Assembly (NCBI RefSeq): GCF_028198145.1
Contig: NZ_CP116338.1
Location: forward strand, 744,001-808,000
Direction: 5' to 3'
Source of the DNA: Microbacterium sp. nov. GSS16
Lineage (GTDB): Bacteria; Actinomycetota; Actinomycetes; Actinomycetales; Microbacteriaceae
Length of the DNA stretch: 64,000 bases
Made by a program: the position numbers and the translations under genes. Below the pieces are notes generated by a model. That model did not search any database. It saw only the letters and a program-made list of their open reading frames with translations, and was not told the DNA's origin. Positions within the stretch are counted from its first letter, which is position 1. Each line of letters starts with the position of its first letter. Below, piece by piece: positions 42,427-51,923 of this stretch.

Positions 42427-43350
42427 TTGCCCGAGCACACGCTTCTCGCCATCGACGCCGGCCAGACGGGCATCAAGACCCGCCTGGTCGCCCCGGACGG
42501 CACCGCTCAGGAATGGCTGTTCCCGGGTGTGCTCACCGACCGGCCGCTGCTGACGCAGCTGACGAGCGTCGTCGCCGAGGTCACGCGGGTCGCGCAGCAG
42601 GCTCCGCACACGGTGACCTTCGGCGTCTCGGGCCTCACCTCCGCCGACGACGAGGCGGATGCCCTGATGCAGCACCCCGATGTCGCCGGCGTGCAGCGCA
42701 TCGCGGTGACCCACGACTCGGTCACCTCGTTCCTCGGTGTGCTGGGCGACCAGCAGGGCGCCGTGGTCGCGGCGGGCACCGGGGTGGTGACGCTCGGCGT
42801 CGGACCCGAGCACTCGACCCGCGTCGACGGCTGGGGCCACATCATGGGCGATGCGGGCAGCGGCTTCTGGATCGGCCGCGCGGCACTGGATGCGGTGATG
42901 CGCGCCTTCGACGGACGCGGCCCCGCCACGGCGCTGACCCCGGTCGTGCAGGAGCGCTGGCCCGATCTCGAGACCGCGTACGTCGCCCTGCAGTCCGCTG
43001 AGGACCGCGTGCGCACAGTGGCATCGTTCGCGGCACCGACCGCTCGGCACGCGGCATCCGGAGACGAGGTCGCGACCCGCATCTGCCGCGACGCCGCCGC
43101 AGAGCTCGCGGCGTCGGCGCTTGCCGCGCTGCGCGTCACCGATGCACCCGCCGACGCCGCCGTCGGGGCCATCGGCGGTGTGTTCGGCGCCGACATCATC
43201 CGCTCGGCGTTCGAGGCCGCCGTGCGCGCCGAGCGTCCGGATGCCCGCTTCGTGCCGCCGGCCGGAACGGGCCTCGACGGCGCGGTCGCCCTCGCGGACC
43301 TCGGCCCCGGGCATCCACTGCACGAGCGATTCGCCGAGCGCACCCGCTGA
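42427..43350 (+). CDS. BadF/BadG/BcrA/BcrD-type ATPase, N-acetylglucosamine kinase-like
   Basis: 307 residues of the ASKHA fold. Phosphate-1 loop LLAIDAGQTGIKTRLVAPDG, phosphate-2 VVAAGTGVVTLGV, and GWGHIMGDAGSGFWIGRAAL, the signature of eukaryotic-type N-acetylglucosamine kinases. It likely phosphorylates an aminosugar or hexose. TTG start at 42427 with AGGGAG upstream. Upstream lies TTGACA (42339), but no matching -10. It is followed by manA and an esterase on the same strand, suggesting a carbohydrate operon. Confidence 0.85.
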   Translation: MPEHTLLAIDAGQTGIKTRLVAPDGTAQEWLFPGVLTDRPLLTQLTSVVAEVTRVAQQAPHTVTFGVSGLTSADDEADALMQHPDVAGVQRIAVTHDSVTSFLGVLGDQQGAVVAAGTGVVTLGVGPEHSTRVDGWGHIMGDAGSGFWIGRAALDAVMRAFDGRGPATALTPVVQERWPDLETAYVALQSAEDRVRTVASFAAPTARHAASGDEVATRICRDAAAELAASALAALRVTDAPADAAVGAIGGVFGADIIRSAFEAAVRAERPDARFVPPAGTGLDGAVALADLGPGHPLHERFAERTR

Positions 43351-43411
43351 GCCCGCCGCCTGACCACCTGATTCGCCGAGCGCACCCGCTGAGCCCGCCG
43401 TCTGACCACCT
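43328..43411. repeat. 42-bp tandem duplication across the kinase stop codon
   Basis: Units 43328-43369 and 43370-43411 differ at one base. The first copy includes the last codons and TGA of the kinase gene, so the second is an untranslated copy of the gene's end. A recent duplication; it moves manA further downstream. Confidence 0.95.
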
Positions 43412-43426
43412 GATCGGAGCCGCATC

Positions 43427-44590
43427 ATGACGACCGCTCTCTTCCACGAGATCGACAACACGCCCCGCGACTACGCCTGGGGGCTCGTCGACGGCGTCGC
43501 GCATGTGCGCGGCACCGCTCCGACCGGGCGCAAGGAGGCCGAGCTGTGGCTCGGGGCGCACCCCTCCGCTCCGAGCCGCATCACGGGCGATGCTCCCTGG
43601 GCGACGCTCGACGCGTGGGAGCGCGAGACCGGTGCGACCCTGCCGTTCCTGCTGAAGGTGCTGTGCGCGGCAGAGCCGCTGTCGCTGCAGGCGCATCCGA
43701 GCACCACGCAGGCCGAGGAGGGCTTCGCCCGGGAGAACACCCTGGGCATCCCGCTCGACGCGCCGCACCGCACCTACCGCGATCCGCACGCGAAGCCCGA
43801 GCTGATCGTCGCGCTGCACGATGGGTTCGAGGCGCTGTGCGGATTCCGCTCGGCCGCCGACGTGCAGGCCGACCTGCGCGTGCTGGCCGATCAGATCGAC
43901 GGCGATTCCGACGCGTCGGGCGCATTGGCGACATGGCGGCAGCACCTGACCGGGGCCGACGGCATCCGCTCCGCATTCCTGTGGCTGCTGTCGGGAGATG
44001 ACAGCCTGCCCGCGCTGGTGAGCGCCGTGACGGAGGCCGCCGGGCGCGATTCCCGCTTCGCCCTCCTCGCGCGCATCGCCGAGGCGCACCCCGCCGACCC
44101 GGGCATCCTCGGCGCGCTCATGCTGCAGCACCTCACCCTGCGTGCCGGCGAGGCGCTGTGGCTCCCCGCCGGCAACATCCACGCGTACCTGCGCGGTTCG
44201 GGCATCGAGCTGATGGGCCCGAGCGACAACGTGATGCGCGGCGGCCTCACCGGCAAGCACATCGACACGACCGAACTCGACCGGGTGCTCGACGCGCGTG
44301 AGGGCGGAGACGCACGTCTGGTGTCCGAGGTCGTGTCCGACGGCATCCGCGTCTTCCGGCCCGCAGGGCGCGGCACGCCCGACGATCCCGGGTTCGAGCT
44401 GTATGCGGTGCAGTCCGACGGCGAGCTCGCGCTCGACGGGCCGGCGATCGCGCTCGCGACCGACGGCGAGTTCGAGCTGGCATCCGGCGACGAGCGCATC
44501 GCGATGCCGCGCGGTCGTGCGGCGCTGATCTCGCGCGCCGCCGCCGTGCGGATCACCGGCACCGGACAGCTGTTCATCGCGGCAGGCTGA
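43427..44590 (+). CDS. manA: Mannose-6-phosphate isomerase, class I
   Basis: 387 residues. Zinc-dependent interconversion of mannose 6-phosphate and fructose 6-phosphate. Motifs: NTPRDYAWG at the N-terminus, KEAELWLGAHPSAPS, LSLQAHPSTTQAEEGF (zinc Gln and His), EALWLPAGNIHAYLRGSGIELMGPSDNVMRGGLTGKHID, in which the signature Y-L-x-G-x(5)-M-x-x-SDNV-x-R-x-GLT-x-K is almost exact. ATG 43427 follows GGAGCCGCATC. It links mannose use or GDP-mannose synthesis with glycolysis. Confidence 0.95.
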   Translation: MTTALFHEIDNTPRDYAWGLVDGVAHVRGTAPTGRKEAELWLGAHPSAPSRITGDAPWATLDAWERETGATLPFLLKVLCAAEPLSLQAHPSTTQAEEGFARENTLGIPLDAPHRTYRDPHAKPELIVALHDGFEALCGFRSAADVQADLRVLADQIDGDSDASGALATWRQHLTGADGIRSAFLWLLSGDDSLPALVSAVTEAAGRDSRFALLARIAEAHPADPGILGALMLQHLTLRAGEALWLPAGNIHAYLRGSGIELMGPSDNVMRGGLTGKHIDTTELDRVLDAREGGDARLVSEVVSDGIRVFRPAGRGTPDDPGFELYAVQSDGELALDGPAIALATDGEFELASGDERIAMPRGRAALISRAAAVRITGTGQLFIAAG

Positions 44591-44595
44591 TCATC

Positions 44596-45564
44596 ATGCC
44601 TCGCTTCGACCTCTCCCCCGCCGAGCTGCGCACCTACCGGCCCACTGTCGCCGAGCCCGCCGACTTCGACGCGTTCTGGCAGCGCACGCTCGAGTCGTCG
44701 CGCCGGCTGGCCGCACCCGCCGAGCGCACCCGCATCGAGACGCCGCTGACGCTCGTCGACGTGTACGACCTGTCATCCAGCGGATTCGGCGGCGACCGCG
44801 TGCGCGGCTGGCTCGTCGTCCCCTCCGGGGCGACCGGACCCCTGCCCACGGTCGTCGAGTACAACGGCTACGGCGGCGGGCGCGGACTCCCGCACGAGCG
44901 CCTCGGCTGGGCGGCATCCGGCTACGCCTGGGTGTTCATGGACACCCGCGGTCAGGGCAGCGGATGGGGAAGCGGCGGCTCGACCCCCGATCCGCACGGC
45001 ACGGGCGCCTCGGCGCCCGGCTTCATGACCCGCGGCATCGACGACCCCGAGCAGTACTACTACCGACGCGTGTTCACCGATGCGGTGCTGCTGCTCGACG
45101 CGGTGCGCGCCCTGCCCGAGGTGGATGCCGATCGCATCGCGGTCACCGGCGGCAGCCAGGGTGGCGGCATCGCGATCGCCGTCGCCGGACTCAGCGACGG
45201 ACTCGTGGGCGTGATGCCCGATGTGCCGTTCCTGTGCCACTTCGAACGCGCCGTCGGGTTGACCGACAGCGATCCCTACCAGGAGATCGTGCGCTATCTC
45301 TCGGTGCATCGGGATGCCGTGGCGCAGACCTTCGAGACCCTGTCGTACTTCGACGGGGTGAACTTCGCCGCTCGTGCCGAGGCGCCCGCGCTGTACTCGG
45401 TCGCCCTGATGGACCCGGTCTGCCCGCCGTCGACCGTGTACGCCGCAGCCAATCGGCACCGTGGCGGCGCCGAGGTCGTGGAGTACCCGTTCAACCAGCA
45501 CGAGGGCGGGCTCGGCGTGCAGTGGCAGCGCCAGGCTTCCTGGTTGGCTGAGCGTCTGAGCTGA
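44596..45564 (+). CDS. Acetyl xylan esterase (CE7 family)
   Basis: 322 residues, alpha/beta hydrolase of the CE7 (cephalosporin C deacetylase/acetyl xylan esterase) type. Nucleophile Ser187 in GGSQGGG; Asp273 in LMDPVCPPST and His302 in NQHEGG complete the triad; YNGYGGGRG provides the oxyanion-hole region. There is no signal peptide, so it deacetylates short oligosaccharides inside the cell. It starts 6 nt after manA, likely the same operon. The final residues run into 13-bp tandem repeats beyond the stop codon. Confidence 0.92.
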   Translation: MPRFDLSPAELRTYRPTVAEPADFDAFWQRTLESSRRLAAPAERTRIETPLTLVDVYDLSSSGFGGDRVRGWLVVPSGATGPLPTVVEYNGYGGGRGLPHERLGWAASGYAWVFMDTRGQGSGWGSGGSTPDPHGTGASAPGFMTRGIDDPEQYYYRRVFTDAVLLLDAVRALPEVDADRIAVTGGSQGGGIAIAVAGLSDGLVGVMPDVPFLCHFERAVGLTDSDPYQEIVRYLSVHRDAVAQTFETLSYFDGVNFAARAEAPALYSVALMDPVCPPSTVYAAANRHRGGAEVVEYPFNQHEGGLGVQWQRQASWLAERLS

Positions 45565-45566
45565 GC

Positions 45567-45644
45567 GCCTGGGCTGAGTGCCTGGGCTGAGTGCCTGGGC
45601 TGAGCTCCTGGGCTGAGTGCCTGGGCTGAGTGCCTGGGCCGAGC
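45567..45644. repeat. 13-bp tandem repeat GCCTGGGCTGAGT, six units
   Basis: Near-perfect units between the convergent ends of the esterase and ZIP genes. The 13-bp period breaks any reading frame. No palindrome of family A is near it, unlike the other arrays in this window. Confidence 0.9.
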
Positions 45645-45657
45645 GGCCGTGCAGCCC

Positions 45658-47971
<2,314 letters not shown>

Positions 47972-47983
47972 TCCCCCGTCTGG

Positions 47984-48016
47984 AAGGCGCGGATGCTGCG
48001 GCATCCGCGCCTTTCG
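47984..48016 (+). terminator. argG terminator
   Basis: A perfect 13-bp stem (AAGGCGCGGATGC and its complement), loop TGCG, then TTTC. It lies 13 nt after the stop codon. Confidence 0.85.
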
Positions 48017-48044
48017 CGTGTCGGCGGCATGGGTCCGCCAGCCC

Positions 48045-48107
48045 CCGGCCTCCGGCCCTCCGGCCTCCGGCCCTCCGGCCTCCGGCCCTCCGGCCCTCCG
48101 GCCCGCC
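48045..48107. repeat. 15-bp tandem repeat GGCCTCCGGCCCTCC
   Basis: About four units, the last shortened. Non-coding; ends 17 bp left of family A copy 5. Confidence 0.85.
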
Positions 48108-48123
48108 ATGGCCGTGACACTTC

Positions 48124-48190
48124 GGGGGCCGACACGCCAGATGTCGGACGCATCCCGCGAAAACGTCCGACATCTGGCGTGTCGGCCCCC
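48124..48190. repeat. Family A palindromic element, copy 5
   Basis: 67-bp core with perfectly matched arms (GGGGGCCGACACGCCAG... and complement). Lies between argG and the TetR gene at 48265, 34 bp before the TetR operator. It could also end stray transcription from argG. Confidence 0.92.
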
Positions 48191-48224
48191 GTTCTGCATC
48201 CGCGTCACTGAGAGTTCACCGAAC

Positions 48225-48250
48225 TATGTTGCACAGGACTGTGCAACATA
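48225..48250. promoter_or_regulatory. Perfect 26-bp palindromic operator, with promoter
   Basis: Half-site TATGTTGCACAG, 2-bp centre GA, then its exact complement CTGTGCAACATA. It covers a likely -35 (TTGCAC, 48229-48234); the -10 TATCCT is at 48253-48258 (18-bp spacing) and the ATG is 7 nt further on. A textbook TetR-family autoregulatory site. Confidence 0.85.
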
Positions 48251-48264
48251 CATATCCTTGATGC

Positions 48265-48876
48265 ATGACCCGCTCACCCCGCTCCGATGCGCGCGCCAAC
48301 CGTGCCGGCATCCTCGATGCCGCGCGCAGCGCCCTCGCGCTCGATCCGCGTGCCAGCGTCGACGTCATCGCACGCAGCGCAGGGTTGAGCAGACGCACAC
48401 TGTACGGTCACTTCGACGACCGTGACGCGCTGATCCGCGAGCTGATCAGCACCGGCGCACAGCGCTTCAACGCGATCGCCGAGTCGATCACCGACGCCGA
48501 CGCGCGCCTCGCCCTCGCACGGCTCGCGGCCCGGCTGTGGCAGGAGGCCGCACATGTGCAATTCGCCGCCGCCCTCGCCCTCGATGAGGATCACGTCGAG
48601 CACACCGCCATCGCCCTCGCGCCGCTGCGCCGCGCCGTCGCGCAGCTCGTGCGGCACGGGCAGGACGACGGAAGCTTCCGCGCCGATCTCACGGCCCCCA
48701 CCCTCTCCCGCCTGATCGAAGAGGTCGCGCGCACCGTCCTCGCACGCACCGACGCCTCCAGCAGCAGCGCCGCCGACCTCGCCGTCCGCACGGTGCTCAG
48801 CATCGCGGGCCTCTCCTGGCGCGAGACCGACCAGCTGCTCGCCGCTCACCCCGACATCACGGAGATCGCCGCGTGA
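48265..48876 (+). CDS. TetR family regulator of the YhgE/Pip pair
   Basis: 203 residues. HTH: NRAGILDAARSALALDPRASVDVIARSAGLSRRTLYGHFDDRDALI (about residues 8-55). The ligand domain contains WQEAAHVQFAAALALDEDHV and a C-terminal HTVL-type helix. The start at 48265 is preferred over 48261 (out of frame) because it opens the HTH-bearing frame, and transcription would start about there. It overlaps the YhgE gene (GTGA). Represses its own operon through the palindrome at 48225-48250; inducer unknown. Confidence 0.9.
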   Translation: MTRSPRSDARANRAGILDAARSALALDPRASVDVIARSAGLSRRTLYGHFDDRDALIRELISTGAQRFNAIAESITDADARLALARLAARLWQEAAHVQFAAALALDEDHVEHTAIALAPLRRAVAQLVRHGQDDGSFRADLTAPTLSRLIEEVARTVLARTDASSSSAADLAVRTVLSIAGLSWRETDQLLAAHPDITEIAA

Positions 48877-51800
48877 GCGGGCCGGCCCCCGCGGCCAGGC
48901 CCAACGCGTGGAGCGTCTACCGTCGCGACCTCGGCCGACTGGCACGCGTCAGCAAGGCGTGGATCATCATCATCGGCGTCATCGTCACGCCCTCGCTGTA
49001 CGCATGGTTCAACATCGTCGCGTTCTGGGATCCGTATTCGAACACCCAGCAGGTCAGTGTCGCCATCGTCGACCAGGACGCAGGTGCCTCGTCCGAGCTG
49101 ACCGGGCGCATCGACATCGGCGGCGAGCTGGTCGAGCAGCTGAAGCAGAACGATCAGCTGGGCTGGGAGTTCGTCGGCGAGGACGAGGCGATGGATGCCG
49201 TGCGCAGCGGGCGCAGCTACGCGGCGATCATCATCCCACCCGACTTCAGCCGCGACTTCGTCAGCATCACCACCGGCGACTTCACCCGGCCCGAGCTGAA
49301 GTACTACGTCAACGAGAAGGCCAGCGCGATCGCGCCGAAGATCACCGACGTCGGCGCATCCACTCTCGACGATCAGATCAACAGCACCTTCGTCTCGACG
49401 GTCGCCGAAGCGGTCAGCGCGCAGCTGAAAGACGCAGGGCTGGATGCCGAAGATCGCCTCGCAGGCGCGCGCGACTCGACCGTCGGCGCACTCGACGAGG
49501 CGGCGGGCAAGGTGTCATCGGCCCGGCAGCGGCTCGCCGATCTGCAGACCGGTCTGAAGGATGCCGAGAGCGGCATAGACCGGGCATCCCGCACGCTCAT
49601 CACGGTCGACCGCACCCTCGGCGACGTGCAGGTCGCCGTCGCGCAGGCGCAGCAGATCGCAGGTGAGGCGCAGCAGGAGCTGCTCACCGTCACCGACAGC
49701 GTCACATCCGCATACGTCTCGGGGTCGACCCTCATCGCCGATGCGGCCGCGCGGATGAACGGCGCGATCGCGACCCTGGCATCCGGCCTGCAGCAGGCGA
49801 ACGCCGCCGTCGGCACCACCGCAGACGATCTGAAGGCCGTGATCGCGAGCAACGCGGCCGCGCTCGACGAGCTGCAGGCCGCGCTCGATCGCACCGAGTC
49901 CGGCTCGGCCGCGGCAGAGCGCCTCAGCGCGGCGATCGACGCGCTGCAGCAGCGCAACGCCGCCGACCAGCAGGTGCTCGCCGACCTCACCGCGCTGACC
50001 GCCGACGTGTCGAGCACGATCGACGCCGTCACGGGCGCGGCCGGCAGTGTGAACGGCGCCGTCGAGCAGGCGGCGACCTCGGCCTCCGCCATCCGCGACG
50101 CGCTCACGCAGAGTGTTCCGCAGCTGAACCGGGCGATGTCGCAGCTCGCGGCGAGCGCCGACGCGTTCTCGTCGGCGCTCGGCGCTCAGCGCACCCAGGT
50201 CGCTCAGGCGCAGAGCCTGCTCGGTGGCCTGAAGACGCAGCTCGCCGGCACGGCCGACGCTCTCGCCGCGTTCGACGGCGACCTGGGCACCGCCGAGACC
50301 GCACTCGGCACTGTGCGCACCGACGTGCTCGCGCTCGGATCGGCCGAGATCTGGAACCGGCTCGGCGCCGTCAGCGGGCTCGAGCCCGATGAGATCGCGC
50401 GGTTCATGGCATCGCCCGTCGAGGTGAACACGAAGACGATGTTCCCCACCGCGGCCTACGGCTCGGCCATGGCGGCGCTGTTCACCAACCTCTCGCTCTG
50501 GATCGGGGCGTTCGTGCTGATGGTGATCTTCCGGGTCGAGGTCGACACCGAGGGCGTCGAGGGCATCACTGTGCGCCAGGCGTACGTCGGTCGCTGGCTG
50601 CTGTTCGCCACGATCGCCGTGTTCCAAGCCGTGCTCGTGACGGTCGGCAATCTCGTGATCGGAGTGCAGACGGCGAACGCGCTCGCGTACGTCGGCACCG
50701 GGGTGCTGATCGGGCTCGCGTACCTCAGCATCATCTACGCCCTGTCGGTGTGCTTCGGGATCGTCGGCAAGGGTCTGTGCATCCTGCTGGTGATCGTCCA
50801 GATCCCGGGGGCCTCGGGGCTGTACCCGATCGAGATGATGCCGGCCTTCTTCCGCGGGCTGTACCCCTTCCTGCCGTTCACCTACGGCATCGACGCGATG
50901 CGCGAGACCATCAGCGGCTTCTACGGCGCGCACTGGTGGGGCTTCATGGGAATGCTGGCGATCTTCGTCGCGCTGGCCTGGGTGCTCGGGCTGCTTCTGC
51001 GCGGCCGCCTCGGCAGCTTCACCCGTCTGTTCAACCGGCGTCTGGCCGAGACCGAGCTGATGGTCAGCGAAGACGTGCAGATCACCGGGCGCCGGCGCAC
51101 CCCAGAGATCATCCGCGCGCTGACCGACGGCGACGGATTCCGTGCCGACGTCGCGCGCCGCGCCCAGCGCTTCGGCGAGCGCTACGCGACGCGCCTGCGC
51201 CTCACGCTGCTCGTGGGCGCCGCGGGGGTCGCCGTGCTCGCGCTGTGCGGATGGCTGATCCCCGGAGCCAAGGCGGTCGTGCTCGGTCTCGGCGCGCTCT
51301 GGTGCCTGCTGCTGATCGGGTTCGTCGTCGCGCTCGAGTACATCAGGCAGAGCATCGAGCAGGCCGCCGAGGTGAGCGAGATGCCGGATGCCGAGCTGCG
51401 CCGCGCCCTCGCCGTCGAGAACTCCGCACAGCGCGAGGTGCTCGCAGACCCGGGTGCCGACGCGACTCCTTCCGTGGGTCCCGCCGTCTCCGCCGATGCC
51501 GCCGCGGCGGCGACGTCTGCCGGCGGTGACGCCGCGGCGTCGGCGCGCACGGCGGTGCTCGAGCATCCGGATGCCCGACCCGACGCCCAGCCCGACCAGC
51601 GGAGCATCGACGAGACCGGCGCCGACGACGACACGGTCGCCCTCGACGAGCTGTTCGCCGACGAGGCGCCGCAGACACCGGATGCCGATGACGCGAGCGA
51701 TCTCGGCCAGCCGGCCGACGAGCATCCGGAACAGGCGACCGACGGGCGCGCCTCCGACGGACCCGACCAGTCCGACCAACCCCACCAGTCCGACCGATCC

Positions 51801-51923
51801 GATGAGCCGGATCAAACCGACCAGTCTGACCAACCCCACCAGTCCGACCGATCCGATGAGCCGGATCAACCCGACCAGTCCGACCAACCCGACCGGCCGC
51901 ACCAGAAGGAGGGCGAGAAGTGA
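48873..51923 (+). CDS. YhgE/Pip domain membrane protein 1
   Basis: 1016 residues. N-terminal segment AWIIIIGVIVTPSLYAWFNIVAF then the YhgE/Pip extracellular head (VAIVDQDAG, YAAIIIPPDFSRDF, YYVNEKASAIAPKITDVGAS). A long coiled region of about 300 residues (200-500) has Ala/Gln/Asp-rich heptads. Five membrane segments follow (about 530-730), the ABC-2-like domain. The C-terminus is a soluble acidic tail ending in DQSDQPHQSDRSDEPDQ repeats. Relatives include phage-receptor Pip and the EsaA/YueB type VII secretion components; here no ESX genes are visible, so export of a lipid or drug is a guess. Overlaps the next gene (GTGA). Confidence 0.88.
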   Translation: MSGPAPAARPNAWSVYRRDLGRLARVSKAWIIIIGVIVTPSLYAWFNIVAFWDPYSNTQQVSVAIVDQDAGASSELTGRIDIGGELVEQLKQNDQLGWEFVGEDEAMDAVRSGRSYAAIIIPPDFSRDFVSITTGDFTRPELKYYVNEKASAIAPKITDVGASTLDDQINSTFVSTVAEAVSAQLKDAGLDAEDRLAGARDSTVGALDEAAGKVSSARQRLADLQTGLKDAESGIDRASRTLITVDRTLGDVQVAVAQAQQIAGEAQQELLTVTDSVTSAYVSGSTLIADAAARMNGAIATLASGLQQANAAVGTTADDLKAVIASNAAALDELQAALDRTESGSAAAERLSAAIDALQQRNAADQQVLADLTALTADVSSTIDAVTGAAGSVNGAVEQAATSASAIRDALTQSVPQLNRAMSQLAASADAFSSALGAQRTQVAQAQSLLGGLKTQLAGTADALAAFDGDLGTAETALGTVRTDVLALGSAEIWNRLGAVSGLEPDEIARFMASPVEVNTKTMFPTAAYGSAMAALFTNLSLWIGAFVLMVIFRVEVDTEGVEGITVRQAYVGRWLLFATIAVFQAVLVTVGNLVIGVQTANALAYVGTGVLIGLAYLSIIYALSVCFGIVGKGLCILLVIVQIPGASGLYPIEMMPAFFRGLYPFLPFTYGIDAMRETISGFYGAHWWGFMGMLAIFVALAWVLGLLLRGRLGSFTRLFNRRLAETELMVSEDVQITGRRRTPEIIRALTDGDGFRADVARRAQRFGERYATRLRLTLLVGAAGVAVLALCGWLIPGAKAVVLGLGALWCLLLIGFVVALEYIRQSIEQAAEVSEMPDAELRRALAVENSAQREVLADPGADATPSVGPAVSADAAAAATSAGGDAAASARTAVLEHPDARPDAQPDQRSIDETGADDDTVALDELFADEAPQTPDADDASDLGQPADEHPEQATDGRASDGPDQSDQPHQSDRSDEPDQTDQSDQPHQSDRSDEPDQPDQSDQPDRPHQKEGEK
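51765..51897. repeat. 54-bp tandem repeat in YhgE gene 1
   Basis: Units 51765-51818 and 51819-51872 are nearly identical, followed by a half unit. They encode DQSDQPHQSDRSDEPDQ(T/P), residues about 965-1008. Multiple of 3, so frame is kept. Confidence 0.9.

Noticed and set aside
49515..51902. 795-codon minus-strand ORF opposite the first YhgE gene
   Set aside because: It is a high-GC shadow of the plus-strand gene, with low-complexity Arg/Gly/His composition and no domain.
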